Of a stretch of DNA of 32,584 nucleotides, positions 1 through 8,298 are shown one piece after another. The DNA comes from Jiangella asiatica. GTDB taxonomy: Bacteria; Actinomycetota; Actinomycetes; Jiangellales; Jiangellaceae. The stretch lies in contig NZ_SMKZ01000066.1 of assembly GCF_004349065.1 (NCBI RefSeq), forward strand, positions 1-32,584, in the 5' to 3' direction. Within the stretch, counting starts at the first letter, position 1; every line of letters begins with the position of its first letter. A program made the position numbers and the translations under genes. A model generated the notes under the pieces. The model searched no databases and was not told the DNA's origin. It saw only the letters and a program-made list of their open reading frames with translations.

Positions 1-1253
1 GTGATGGCGGCCGCGGTGAGCGCGACCGCGGTGGCCAGGGCGCCGACGGCGAACGCGCGGGCGGGGTGGGTGGCCAGGGCGCGGGCGTGGTGGATGGGTG
101 CCTCGACGAGGCGGTGGGTGAGCCAGGCGGGGACGATGCTGGCGGTGACCACGAGCAGGCCCTGGGCGGTGCTGAGCCCGCCCCAGCCGGCGGTGGCGGC
201 CATGAGCAGCGGCCAGTGCCACAGGTACAGCGAGTAGGACAGCCCACCGATGAAGCGCATCGGTGCGGTGCCCAGCAGGGCACCGGGACTGGTGCGGTGT
301 GTGGTGGTGCCGGCGGCGATGACCGCGGCCGCGCCCAGAGTGGGCAGCAGCGCGGTGTGGCCGGGAAAGGCGGTGGTGGCGTCGTAGGTGAGCGCGGCCA
401 CGGCGATGGCGCCCAGCCCGGCCCAGGCCGCCACGGTGGCGCTGCGGTGGGGTAGCCGGGCCAGCCGGGTGGCGGCCAGCGCGAGCGCGGCGCCGATGGC
501 CAGCTCCCAGGCGCGGGTGGTGGACACGAAGTAGGCCTGCCCCGGGGAGGTGGCGGTGAGGTGGACCGACCAGGCCAGCGACGGGACGGCGATGACGGCA
601 AGCCCGGCCACCAGCGCCCGCCGCGGGGAGGAACGGCGCCCGAAGCGGCGGTGCGCCCACACCACGGCGATGATCAGCAGCGGCCAGGCCAGGTAGAACT
701 GTTCCTCCACGGCCAGGGACCAGAAGTGCTGCACCGGGCTGGGTGGGGCATCGGCGGACAGGTAGTCCACCGCGTCACCGGCCAGCCGCCAGTTCACCAC
801 GTACCCGGCCGCGGCGGCGATGTCCCCGGCGGTCTGTGCCCACCGCACCGGCGGCAGCACCGCGACGGTCAGCGCGGCGGTCGCGGCCAGCACCACCGCG
901 GTGGCCGGCAACAACCGCCGGATCCGGCGGGCGTAGAAGCGGGCCAGCCGCAACCGGCCGGTGGTCTCCACCTCCCGCACGATCAACCCGGTGATCAAGA
1001 ACCCGGAGATGACGAAGAACACGTCCACCCCGACGAACCCGCCCGGCACCCACGGCAACCCGGCGTGATAGGCCAACACCAGACCCACCGCCACCGCACG
1101 CAGACCCTCGATGTCCGCGCGGAAGCCCTCGCGCCGCTCGGCGCGGCGCCGCGTGCGGCCGGTCGAGCGAGGGCCGGTGGAGGTGCCGGTGACAGTCGGC
1201 GTAGCGCGCGTCGTGCTCGAACTCGGGGCAGTCGGCTCGACCGCCGTCGACAT
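1..1253 (-). CDS. Acyltransferase 3 (OafA/YrhL-like) membrane protein, 3'-truncated by window edge
   Basis: About 417 residues are visible and the frame stays open to the left edge, so the C-terminus is missing. After a Ser/Thr/Arg-rich cytoplasmic extension of about 45 residues, the protein reads DIEGLRAVAVGLVLAYHAG, then GGFVGVDVFFVISGFLITG, the hallmark start of acyltransferase family 3, and later HFWSLAVEEQFYL. Several hydrophobic segments follow. These integral membrane enzymes transfer acetyl or other acyl groups from the cytoplasm to cell-surface polysaccharides; many carry a C-terminal SGNH domain, which would lie outside the window if present. The ATG (1251-1253) is preceded by GAGAGGTGG at good spacing. 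The substrate cannot be inferred from the visible part. Confidence 0.9.
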   Translation of the reverse strand, partial: MSTAVEPTAPSSSTTRATPTVTGTSTGPRSTGRTRRRAERREGFRADIEGLRAVAVGLVLAYHAGLPWVPGGFVGVDVFFVISGFLITGLIVREVETTGRLRLARFYARRIRRLLPATAVVLAATAALTVAVLPPVRWAQTAGDIAAAAGYVVNWRLAGDAVDYLSADAPPSPVQHFWSLAVEEQFYLAWPLLIIAVVWAHRRFGRRSSPRRALVAGLAVIAVPSLAWSVHLTATSPGQAYFVSTTRAWELAIGAALALAATRLARLPHRSATVAAWAGLGAIAVAALTYDATTAFPGHTALLPTLGAAAVIAAGTTTHRTSPGALLGTAPMRFIGGLSYSLYLWHWPLLMAATAGWGGLSTAQGLLVVTASIVPAWLTHRLVEAPIHHARALATHPARAFAVGALATAVALTAAAI

Positions 1254-1417
1254 CAAACCACCTCTCGCGTGTCGTCCTGCCGGGTTCGCAGCCACCGATG
1301 ATGCCATCAGCCCCGCGCCGATCCGAAATCAGGCGCGAGGCTACGTCCGGTCCTACCCGGAATCACCCAGATCACACCCGCCGGGGGAGCGGGGGCCCGC
1401 CGAGAAGGCGGGGACGC

Positions 1418-2635
1418 TCAGCTGACCGGCTGGCCGATCGCACCGAGCAGGTCGGCGAACCACGGGGTGGACGGATCGAACGCCTTGCCGCCCTTGACGC
1501 GCTCGAACTCGATGGCGCGTAGCCGGCCGCCGTGCTCCTCGTCGTGGCCGATGAGGCCGCCCTCGTGGCGCAGCGCGCACTCGACCGCGAGGTCGGTGCA
1601 GCTTTTGATCAGCCGCAGGTCGTCGCCGCCCGCCGCGGCCGACCGGCTGTAGTAGCCACTCTTCTGGACCATGACCTTCTCCGCGCCGACCCGGGCGGCG
1701 AACTGGTCGGCGAACCAGGCGCCGGGGTTGATCTTGTCGATCTTCACGTGACCGAACGGGTCGCGCGGGATCTCCTCGCCCGCCTCCTCCATCTCCGCGA
1801 CGACGGAGTCGACGCCGGCGCCCTCGGACAGGAAGATGTTGACGCAGCCGGTGGCGTCCATGACGCTGCGCAGCCGGCCGGCTTCGGCGTCCAGGTCGAT
1901 CTTCTGCTCGGGCAGGTATACGGCGTGCACGTCCCAGCGCCGCGGGTCCAGGCCGATCTCCGGTGCCCATTCCTGCGCCGCCAGCCACCGCCGGTAGGCC
2001 CGCGCCGTCGCCGCGGTGAGCCAGCCGCAGTGCCGGCCCATGACCTCGTGGACGATGAGCATCCGCGGGTTGGACGAGTGCTCGGCGATGATGTTGCGCG
2101 CGTAGATGGAGCCCTGCTCGGCGGCGGTCCAGGCACCCAGGCTCTGCCGCACCGGCACGATGTCGTTGTCGACGGTCTTGGGTAGCCCCACGACCGTAAG
2201 CTCGTAGTCGTTGCCGGCGAGGTAGGCCGCGAGGTCGGCGGCGGAGGTGTTGGTGTCGTCGCCGCCGATGGTGTGCAGCACGTCGACACCGTCGCGGGTG
2301 AGCTGCTGAGCCGCGACGTGCAAGGGGTCCTGGCCCTCCTGGACCAGCCCGCGCTTGACGCAGTCGGCGACGTTGGTCAGCTTGACCCGGCTGTTGCCGA
2401 TGGGCGAGCCGCCGAAGCGGTGCAGGCGGGAGGCGGTGGAGCGCAGCTCCGGCGTGACGGTGACCGAACGGCCGGTCAGAAGGCCGGCGTAGCCGTCGAG
2501 GTAACCGATGATCTCCACCTCGGGCGCGATCTCGGTGTACCGCTCGATCAAACCACCGACGGCCGACGACAGGCATGGCGCCAGTCCTCCGGCGGTGAGC
2601 ATGGCGACCTTCCGCACAGCAGTGCTCTCGGGCAT
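1418..2635 (-). CDS. pfp: Pyrophosphate-dependent 6-phosphofructokinase
   Basis: 405 residues of the phosphofructokinase A family. It interconverts fructose 6-phosphate and fructose 1,6-bisphosphate in glycolysis. Two residues diagnostic of phosphoryl donor use point to pyrophosphate: GGDDTNTSA (residues 124-132) has Asp where ATP enzymes have Gly, and PKTVDND (152-158) has Lys where ATP enzymes have Gly. MGRHCGWLTA (199-208) is the substrate-binding MGR motif. The N-terminal AMLTAGGLAPCLSSAVGG matches the family's nucleotide/pyrophosphate loop region. The ATG is preceded by AGAAGG about 10 nt upstream. It diverges from the class II DAHP synthase gene across 133 bp. A PPi enzyme is reversible, so it could act in glycolysis or gluconeogenesis. 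Confidence 0.93.
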   Translation of the reverse strand: MPESTAVRKVAMLTAGGLAPCLSSAVGGLIERYTEIAPEVEIIGYLDGYAGLLTGRSVTVTPELRSTASRLHRFGGSPIGNSRVKLTNVADCVKRGLVQEGQDPLHVAAQQLTRDGVDVLHTIGGDDTNTSAADLAAYLAGNDYELTVVGLPKTVDNDIVPVRQSLGAWTAAEQGSIYARNIIAEHSSNPRMLIVHEVMGRHCGWLTAATARAYRRWLAAQEWAPEIGLDPRRWDVHAVYLPEQKIDLDAEAGRLRSVMDATGCVNIFLSEGAGVDSVVAEMEEAGEEIPRDPFGHVKIDKINPGAWFADQFAARVGAEKVMVQKSGYYSRSAAAGGDDLRLIKSCTDLAVECALRHEGGLIGHDEEHGGRLRAIEFERVKGGKAFDPSTPWFADLLGAIGQPVS

Positions 2636-2755
2636 GGATTCGTGACCTTCTGTCGGATGTGGGCTCTGGGCGGATCGCAGCCAACATTATCCCCGCGGCG
2701 TCGACGACGATGTCCGCGGTGTGGGCGCTCGCGCCCGGCCGCTCGGGCGACGTCC

Positions 2756-2761
2756 TACCCT
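2756..2761 (+). promoter_or_regulatory. -10 box of an apparent leaderless promoter for aroG
   Basis: TACCCT is followed by exactly 7 nt and then the GTG start at 2769. This is the spacing expected when transcription begins at the start codon, a common actinobacterial arrangement. No convincing -35 element was seen. The GTAAGG just before the GTG is too close to act as a normal ribosome binding site. Confidence 0.5.
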
Positions 2762-2768
2762 GTAAGGC

Positions 2769-4130
2769 GTGAACTCGCCCGAGGACCGTGCGCTCTACGA
2801 CGAGCTGATCCAGACCGTGGGTGCGCTGCCGGCGCAGCAGCAGCCGGAGTGGCCCGACGCCGCCGGGGTCGAGGACGCCGTCGCCCAGCTCCGGTCCATG
2901 CCGCCGCTGGTGTTCGCCGGCGAGTGCGACCTGCTCCGCGAGCGGCTGGCCGCCGTCGCCCGGGGCGAGGCGTTCGTCCTGCAGGGCGGCGACTGCGCCG
3001 AGACCTTCGCCGGCGTGAGCGCCGACAACGTCCGCAACAAGCTCAAGACTCTGCTGCAGATGGCTGTCGTGCTCACCTACGCCGCGAGCGTGCCGGTGGT
3101 GAAGATCGGGCGGCTGGCCGGGCAGTACGCCAAGCCCCGCTCCAAGTCCACCGAGACGCGCGACGGTGTGACGCTGCCGGCCTTCCGCGGCGACATCGTC
3201 AACGACTTCGACTTCACCGAGACCGCCCGGGTGCCCGACCCGTACCGGATGGTTCGCGCCTACCACGCCTCCGCCGCCACGCTTAACCTGACGCGGGCTT
3301 TCGTCGGCGGCGGCTACGCCGACCTGCACCAAGTGCACTCGTGGAACACCGACTTCGTGCGCACCTCGCCGGCGGGCCAGCGCTACGAGCGGCTGGCCCG
3401 ACGCCTGGACCAGGCACTGTCGTTCATGAAGGCCATCGAGATCGACACCGACCAGCTGCGCACCGTCGAGCTGTACTCCAGCCACGAGGCTCTCCTGCTC
3501 GACTACGAGTTGGCGCTGACCAGGGTCGACTCCCGCACCGGGGCGCCGTACGACGTCTCCGGCCACTACGTGTGGGTCGGCGAGCGCACCCGCCAGCTCG
3601 GCGGCGCCCACCTGGAGTTCGCCGCACGCATCCGCAACCCCATCGGCGTCAAGGTGGGCCCGTCGACCACGCCGGACGACTTGCTGGCGCTGGCGGACAA
3701 GCTGGACCCGCAGCGCGAGCCGGGCCGCCTGACGTTCGTCACCCGCATGGGTGCCGGCACCATCCGCGAGGTGCTGCCGGCGCTGATCCAGAAGGCCACC
3801 GCCGACGGCCTCGTCGCGTCGTGGATCTGCGACCCCATGCACGGCAACACCTACGAGGCGCCCAGCGGTCACAAGACCCGCCGCTTCGACGACGTCGTCG
3901 ACGAGGTCCGCGGCTTCTTCGAGGTGCACCGTGCCCTGGGCACCCACCCCGGTGGCATCCACGTCGAGCTGACCGGCGACGACGTCACAGAGTGCGTCGG
4001 CGGCGGCGACCCGATCGCCGAGGACGGCCTGGGCAGCCGCTACGAGACGGTCTGCGACCCGCGGCTCAACCGCACCCAGTCGCTGGAGCTGGCCTTCCTG
4101 GTCGCCGAGCTGCTCGAGTCCGCGAGCTGA
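2769..4130 (+). CDS. aroG: Class II 3-deoxy-7-phosphoheptulonate (DAHP) synthase
   Basis: 453 residues. It condenses phosphoenolpyruvate with erythrose 4-phosphate, the first step of the shikimate pathway. Family landmarks run along the full length: PAQQQPEWPD (21-30), AFVLQGGDCAETF (68-80), GQYAKPRSK (118-126), SPAGQRYE, SSHEALLLDYE, GERTRQLGGAH, CDPMHGNT (354-361), GTHPGGIHVE (391-400) and CDPRLN near the C-terminus. Cys75 in GGDCAE and the HGN and E/D-rich motifs are the metal and substrate sites known for plant-type DAHP synthases. The N-terminus resembles Streptomyces class II enzymes. The GTG start at 2769 fits the adjacent leaderless promoter. A second, unrelated-fold DAHP synthase lies at 7122-8177. 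Confidence 0.96.
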   Translation: MNSPEDRALYDELIQTVGALPAQQQPEWPDAAGVEDAVAQLRSMPPLVFAGECDLLRERLAAVARGEAFVLQGGDCAETFAGVSADNVRNKLKTLLQMAVVLTYAASVPVVKIGRLAGQYAKPRSKSTETRDGVTLPAFRGDIVNDFDFTETARVPDPYRMVRAYHASAATLNLTRAFVGGGYADLHQVHSWNTDFVRTSPAGQRYERLARRLDQALSFMKAIEIDTDQLRTVELYSSHEALLLDYELALTRVDSRTGAPYDVSGHYVWVGERTRQLGGAHLEFAARIRNPIGVKVGPSTTPDDLLALADKLDPQREPGRLTFVTRMGAGTIREVLPALIQKATADGLVASWICDPMHGNTYEAPSGHKTRRFDDVVDEVRGFFEVHRALGTHPGGIHVELTGDDVTECVGGGDPIAEDGLGSRYETVCDPRLNRTQSLELAFLVAELLESAS

Positions 4131-4140
4131 CCCCGGCCCG

Positions 4141-4200
4141 GCCCGTGATCATCAACCGTTGGCGACCGTATGACGTCGCCAACGGTTGATGATCATGGGC
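4141..4200. terminator. Long hairpin between convergent genes; member of the TGATCAT repeat family
   Basis: Arms 4141-4166 and 4175-4200 are 26 nt each with a single mismatch, around an 8-nt loop. The element fills almost all of the space between the aroG stop and the nitroreductase stop (tca at 4201), so a bidirectional terminator is likely. It lacks a classic U-tract. Each arm contains TGATCATCAACCGTTGGC, also found nearly unchanged at 30365-30382. Confidence 0.75.
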
Positions 4201-4830
4201 TCAGTGCTCGGTGTTGCCGAACTCGTTCCAGTACGTGACCTCCTCCACCGGCCGGCGGCGGGCGGGCTTGAACTCCGTCCCGATCGTGTGCGCGACCGGC
4301 AGCAGGGCCACCTGTGTCACGTCGTCGGGGATGCCGATCAGGGCAGCCGCCTCCCGCTCGTGCGCGAGGTGGAACGTCGTCCACGTCGAGCCCAGGCCGC
4401 GTGAACGCAGCGCCAGCATGAAGCTCCACGCGGCCGGGTGGATCGAGCCGAAGAAGCCGGCCTGGTTCTCCACCGCCGGCGGCCGGCCGATGAGGCACGG
4501 GATGACGTGGACCGGCACGCGCTCGATGACACTGGCGAGGTACTCCGACGACTCCGCGGCCCGCAGCTGGTCGTCGGTCGTGATCGAGGCGCGGCGAGTG
4601 GCCAGGTAGTCGCGCCCGCCGGAGCGGTAGAGCTCGCCCAGGCCGGCGCGCTTCTCCGGATCGGTGACCACGACGAACCGCCAGTTCTGCCGGTTGCCGC
4701 CGCTGGGCGCCTGGATCGCCAGCCGCAGGCACTCGAGGATCACGCCGGGCTCGACCGGTCGCTCGAGGTCGAGCCTCTTGCGCACGGCGCGGGTGGTCGA
4801 GAGCAGGTGGTCGATCTCGGACGTGGACAC
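4201..4830 (-). CDS. Nitroreductase family protein
   Basis: 209 residues from the GTG at 4830. The N-terminal half reads STTRAVRKRLDLERPVE then CLRLAIQAPSGGNRQNWRFVVV (about residues 11-55), the FMN-binding signature of the nitroreductase fold. These are homodimeric NAD(P)H-dependent flavoenzymes; the natural substrate cannot be assigned. I chose the GTG because GGAGGAG lies 6 nt upstream of it. An in-frame ATG at 4866 would add 12 residues beginning MHMHA, but it sits inside the paired CATGCATG sites and has no ribosome binding site. The gene converges with aroG across the hairpin at 4141-4200. Confidence 0.88.
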   Translation of the reverse strand: MSTSEIDHLLSTTRAVRKRLDLERPVEPGVILECLRLAIQAPSGGNRQNWRFVVVTDPEKRAGLGELYRSGGRDYLATRRASITTDDQLRAAESSEYLASVIERVPVHVIPCLIGRPPAVENQAGFFGSIHPAAWSFMLALRSRGLGSTWTTFHLAHEREAAALIGIPDDVTQVALLPVAHTIGTEFKPARRRPVEEVTYWNEFGNTEH

Positions 4831-4853
4831 GGTTGGCTCCTCCGGATGGTCGG

Positions 4854-4871
4854 CATGCATGTGCATGCATG
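4854..4871. promoter_or_regulatory. Paired CATGCATG palindromes upstream of the nitroreductase
   Basis: Two perfect 8-bp palindromes, CATGCATG at 4854-4861 and 4864-4871, start exactly 10 bp apart (one helical turn), about 10 bp upstream of the GGAGGAG ribosome binding site. The spacing suits a dimeric repressor bound to one face of the DNA. No regulator gene is adjacent. Function is inferred. Confidence 0.45.
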
Positions 4872-4978
4872 GTCGGTTCAGACGTTAGCCACCCTCTTCG
4901 TGATCATGGGCGGCGGCTGGTTTCCTGACCGTTGTGGGACCCGCTCGCGCGTGGGATCTCACGGTTGGCACTGTGGCT

Positions 4979-4984
4979 TAGGGT
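4979..4984 (+). promoter_or_regulatory. -10 box of an apparent leaderless promoter for the threonine aldolase gene
   Basis: TAGGGT is followed by 7 nt and the ATG at 4992. No separate ribosome binding site of normal strength and spacing is seen. Confidence 0.5.
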
Positions 4985-4991
4985 GGCGGCC

Positions 4992-6023
4992 ATGGGCCCT
5001 GGCGTGATCGACCTTCGCAGCGACACCGTGACCCGGCCGACCGCGGGCATGCTGGCGGCGATGTCGCGGGCCGAGACCGGTGACGACGTCTACGACGAGG
5101 ACCCGACAGTCCACGCTCTGGAGGAGCGGGTCGCGGGCCTCCTCGGCCACGAGGCCGCGCTGTTCACCGTCAGCGGCTCGCTGGCCAACCTGCTCGGGGT
5201 GCGGGCGTTGGTCGGGCCCGGCCAGGAGCTGCTGTGCGAGGCGCAGGCGCACGTCGTGCGCGCCGAGCTGGGCGCGCACGCCACCTGGACCGGCGTGACG
5301 ACCCGCACATGGTCGCACCCACGCGGCGGGGTCGACCTGGCCGCCGTGCGCCGTCTGATGGCACCCGACGCCGGGCCGTACCTCGTCTCGACCGCTGCGG
5401 TCGCGGTCGAGAACACCCACAACTTCGCCGGCGGTTCCGTCCAGCCGCTCGACGACCTCGTGGCCCTGCGGGACCTGGTCGAACCGGTCGGCATCCGGCT
5501 GCACCTCGACGGTGCCCGTATCTGGAACGCGCACGTCGCGACCGGCACCGCCACAAGCGACTACGGCCGGCTCTTCGACACCGTCGCCGTCTGCCTCTCC
5601 AAGGGACTGGGCGCGCCGGTGGGCTCGCTGCTGGCCGGCTCCGCCGACGCGATCGCGCAGGCTCGGATCTGGCGCAAGCGCCTGGGTGCCGGCTGGCGCC
5701 AGGCCGGCGTCCTGGCCGCCGCCGGCCTCTACGCACTCGACCACCACGTCGAACGGCTGGCCGAGGACCACGCGAACGCCCGCACCATCGCCGCCGCGGT
5801 CGCCGAGGCCGACCCGAGCGTCGTCGACCCCGGCACCGTCGAGACGAACATCGTGCTTCTGGACGTCGGCGACCGGGCCGAGCAGCTGGTCGACCGGGCC
5901 CGCGCCGAAGGCATCCTCACTGGCATCGTCGGCGCCGGCGTGGTGCGGCTCATCACCCACCTCGACCTCACCGCCGCCGACGCACAGCGAGCGGCCAAGG
6001 TGCTCGCCCAGCTCGTCCGCTGA
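4992..6023 (+). CDS. ltaE: Low-specificity L-threonine aldolase
   Basis: 343 residues from the ATG at 4992. A fold-type I PLP enzyme that cleaves L-threonine and allo-threonine to glycine and acetaldehyde. The N-terminus [11 protein letters not shown], then GDDVYDEDP (30-38), is the characteristic family opening. [10 protein letters not shown] (171-180) holds the PLP-pyridine Asp, and [13 protein letters not shown] holds the Schiff-base Lys204. Length is typical. A longer in-frame start at 4932 would add 20 residues not expected in the family and would ignore the TAGGGT box 7 nt before the chosen ATG. It diverges from the nitroreductase and appears monocistronic. Confidence 0.93.
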   Translation: MGPGVIDLRSDTVTRPTAGMLAAMSRAETGDDVYDEDPTVHALEERVAGLLGHEAALFTVSGSLANLLGVRALVGPGQELLCEAQAHVVRAELGAHATWTGVTTRTWSHPRGGVDLAAVRRLMAPDAGPYLVSTAAVAVENTHNFAGGSVQPLDDLVALRDLVEPVGIRLHLDGARIWNAHVATGTATSDYGRLFDTVAVCLSKGLGAPVGSLLAGSADAIAQARIWRKRLGAGWRQAGVLAAAGLYALDHHVERLAEDHANARTIAAAVAEADPSVVDPGTVETNIVLLDVGDRAEQLVDRARAEGILTGIVGAGVVRLITHLDLTAADAQRAAKVLAQLVR

Positions 6024-6138
6024 GCCGCCGGGTAGCCCTACTTCGACAGCCGGCGACGACCACGGCGCTCGACGATCTCGTCGTCCGGTCGGTGAGACGC
6101 CGGCCTCCATCCGTTGACCACCGGGCTCCCGTAGGCGA

Positions 6139-6173
6139 CTATTCCTATAGATTCGATGGTTTAAGTTGGCATT
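6139..6173 (+). promoter_or_regulatory. AT-rich promoter/operator block upstream of the TauE/SafE gene
   Basis: A run of about 35 bases with unusually high A+T for this genome (around TATTCCTATAGATTCGATGG) ends just before the ribosome binding site AGGGAG (6174-6179). Such islands in GC-rich genomes usually mark promoters and operators. TTGACC at 6114-6119 is a possible -35. Control by a sulfur-responsive regulator is plausible from the gene downstream but not shown. Confidence 0.35.
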
Positions 6174-6184
6174 AGGGAGCGCGC

Positions 6185-7108
6185 ATGCGCACACTCGTCC
6201 TGCTGGGCCTGGCCGGCATGGCAGCGCAGCTGGTCGACGGCAGTCTGGGCATGGCCTACGGCGTCACGTCGACCACACTGCTGCTGGCCGTCAGCACCAA
6301 CCCGGCGGCGGCGTCGGCGACCGTGCACCTGGCCGAGATCGGCACCACCCTGGTATCGGGGCTGTCGCACTGGCGGTTCGGCAACGTCGACTGGAAGGTC
6401 GTGGCGAAGATCGGCGTGCCGGGCGCGGTCGGCGCGTTCGCCGGCGCGACCTTCCTCTCCAACCTCTCCACCAAGGCCGCCGCGCCGGTGATGTCGATCA
6501 TCCTGTTGGCGCTCGGCCTGTACATCCTGGTCCGCTTCACCGGCTGGGGCCTGCCGGCGGATCGGCTCGGCCGGCCGTTGCGACGGCGGTTCCTGACGCC
6601 GCTGGGGCTGGTCGCCGGCTTCGTCGACGCCACCGGCGGGGGAGGCTGGGGCCCGGTCGGCACTCCGGCGATCCTGGCCAGCGGGCGGATGGAGCCACGT
6701 AAGGTCATCGGGTCCATCGACACCAGCGAGTTCATGGTGGCCGTGGCCGCGAGCGCGGGCTTCCTGGTGGGTCTGGGCTCGCAGAACATCGAGGCGTCGT
6801 GGGTCGCGGTGCTGCTGGCCGGTGGCGTCGTCGCGGCACCGGTCGCGGCCTGGCTGGTGCGCCACGTGCCGCCGCGGGTGCTGGGACCGGCCGTCGGCGG
6901 CCTGATCGTGTTGACCAACACCCGGACCATCCTGCGCAGCGACTGGGTCGACGCCGGCGACGGTGTCCGCGCGGCCGCCTACACGCTGGCCGCGGTGGCC
7001 TGGGCGGGAGCGCTGGCGTACTCGATCCGGGCGCACCTAACACAGCGTGACGTTGTGGACACCGTCACCGGCCGGGAGGGCGACGGCGTCGAGCCCGTCG
7101 CCCGCTGA
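6185..7108 (+). CDS. TauE/SafE family membrane transporter (putative sulfite/organosulfonate exporter)
   Basis: 307 residues rich in hydrophobic helices (I estimate eight). The opening LLGLAGMAAQLVDGSLGMAYGV followed by NPAAASATVHLAEIGTTLVSGLSHW, and a second Gly-rich loop GFVDATGGGGWGPVGT (145-160), are the two internally repeated signatures of the family. Members export or take up sulfite, sulfoacetate or related sulfur anions; the substrate here is not known. The ATG follows AGGGAG with 5-nt spacing. It converges with the type I-beta DAHP synthase gene with only 13 bp between stops. An AT-rich block just upstream suggests specific regulation. Confidence 0.85.
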   Translation: MRTLVLLGLAGMAAQLVDGSLGMAYGVTSTTLLLAVSTNPAAASATVHLAEIGTTLVSGLSHWRFGNVDWKVVAKIGVPGAVGAFAGATFLSNLSTKAAAPVMSIILLALGLYILVRFTGWGLPADRLGRPLRRRFLTPLGLVAGFVDATGGGGWGPVGTPAILASGRMEPRKVIGSIDTSEFMVAVAASAGFLVGLGSQNIEASWVAVLLAGGVVAAPVAAWLVRHVPPRVLGPAVGGLIVLTNTRTILRSDWVDAGDGVRAAAYTLAAVAWAGALAYSIRAHLTQRDVVDTVTGREGDGVEPVAR

Positions 7109-7121
7109 CCGGCAGCTGGGG

Positions 7122-8177
7122 TCACATCCCGACGGGGGACGGGCTGCCCAGGTGGCGGCCGGTGGCCGGGATCAGCTTGCGCATCGTGGACGCCAGCTCA
7201 CGCACGTCGGCACCGGCCAGCGCCTGCGGCCCGTCGCACAGTGCGGACTCGGGGTCGGGATGGACGTCCACGAGGATGCCGTCGGCGCCGACGGCGATGG
7301 CGGCGCGCGACAGCGGCAGCACCAGCTCGCGCCGGCCGGCGGAGTGCGAGGGGTCGACGATGACCGGCAGGTGCGACTGCCGCTGCACGACGGGGACGGC
7401 GGCGATGTCGAGCGTGGTCTGGGTGGACGTCTCGAAGGTGCGGATGCCGCGCTCGCACAGGACGATGTCGAGGTTGCCGCGCTGCGCGACGTACTCGGCA
7501 GCCATCAGCCACTCCTCGACGGTTGCCTGGATGCCGCGCTTGAGCAGCACCGGCTTGCCGGCGGCTCCGACGGCCTGCAGCAGCGCAGTGTTCTGCATGT
7601 TGCGGGCGCCGACCTGGAGCATGTCGGCGAACGAGCTCACCAGGCCGACGTCGGCGGCGTCGATGACCTCGGTGACGACGGGAAGGCCGGTGACCTCGCG
7701 CACCTCCGCCAGGATGTGCAGCCCGGTCTTGCCCAGGCCCTGGAACGCCTGCGGCGACGTGCGCGGCTTGAACGCGCCGCCGCGGAGCACGGTGGCGCCG
7801 GCGGCCTTGGCCATCTCGGCCGCCTCGAGGGTCTGCTCCAGGGACTCGACCGCGCACGGGCCGGCGATCAGCGTGAACGTGCCGGGGCCGATCATCACCG
7901 GATGCGCGCCGGACTCCACGCCGACGACGACGGTACTTCGCTCCGGCTGGTGGTCGACGCTCACGAGCTTGTACGGGGTGGAGATGGCGATGACGTCGGC
8001 GACGCCGGGCATGCCACGCAGGTTGAGGGCCCGGAAGTCGTCGAGGTCGCCGACCAGGCCGACGATGGTGCGGTGCCGGCCGCGGCTGACGAACGCCTCG
8101 CCGCCGGTCATCCGGACGCGGACGACGACCGCCTCGATCTGCTCGTTGCTAGCCTCAGGTGACATCACGACCACCAT
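7122..8177 (-). CDS. aroF: Type I-beta DAHP synthase with N-terminal regulatory (FDL) domain
   Basis: 351 residues from the ATG at 8177. It catalyses the same first step of the shikimate pathway as the class II enzyme at 2769. Residues 1 to about 68 form the small ferredoxin/ACT-like domain known to mediate feedback control in this subtype. The TIM-barrel core follows, with IAGPCAVES (104-112), LRGGAFKPRTSP (131-142), VTEVIDAADV, LLKRG, CERGIRTFE and PVIVDPSHSAGRRE. The start is set by GGGAGG 7 nt upstream; a longer in-frame ATG at 8222 has no ribosome binding site. Length and motifs suggest a functional enzyme with different regulation from the class II copy. Confidence 0.95.
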   Translation of the reverse strand: MVVVMSPEASNEQIEAVVVRVRMTGGEAFVSRGRHRTIVGLVGDLDDFRALNLRGMPGVADVIAISTPYKLVSVDHQPERSTVVVGVESGAHPVMIGPGTFTLIAGPCAVESLEQTLEAAEMAKAAGATVLRGGAFKPRTSPQAFQGLGKTGLHILAEVREVTGLPVVTEVIDAADVGLVSSFADMLQVGARNMQNTALLQAVGAAGKPVLLKRGIQATVEEWLMAAEYVAQRGNLDIVLCERGIRTFETSTQTTLDIAAVPVVQRQSHLPVIVDPSHSAGRRELVLPLSRAAIAVGADGILVDVHPDPESALCDGPQALAGADVRELASTMRKLIPATGRHLGSPSPVGM

Positions 8178-8260
8178 GACGCAACCTCCCGACCGCTCGT
8201 GCCCTATTCGAACGTAGGCCACGGAAAGGCCAGTACGGACGGGTTGTCCAGAGAGTAAGA

Positions 8261-8282
8261 CAGTTGGTCACAAACTGGTCAC
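8261..8282. promoter_or_regulatory. Tandem TGGTCAC sites in the aroF upstream region
   Basis: TGGTCAC occurs at 8265-8271 and 8276-8282, 11 bp apart, with an overlapping CAGTT/AACTG dyad (8261-8265 and 8273-8277). The surrounding stretch from about 8250 to 8330 is AT-rich for this genome. The position, about 85-105 bp upstream of the aroF start, suits an operator or activator site. Function is inferred. Confidence 0.35.
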
Positions 8283-8298
8283 TTGACATCTCATGTTG

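Noticed and set aside
1353-3962. Very long open frame on the minus strand (about 869 codons) spanning the phosphofructokinase and DAHP synthase genes
   Set aside because: It is the out-of-frame shadow of two well-supported genes; its Arg/Gly/His-rich translation matches no family and reflects high GC content.
4932-4991. Longer start for the threonine aldolase
   Set aside because: The extra 20 residues are not part of the family and the TAGGGT box lies between this start and the ATG at 4992.
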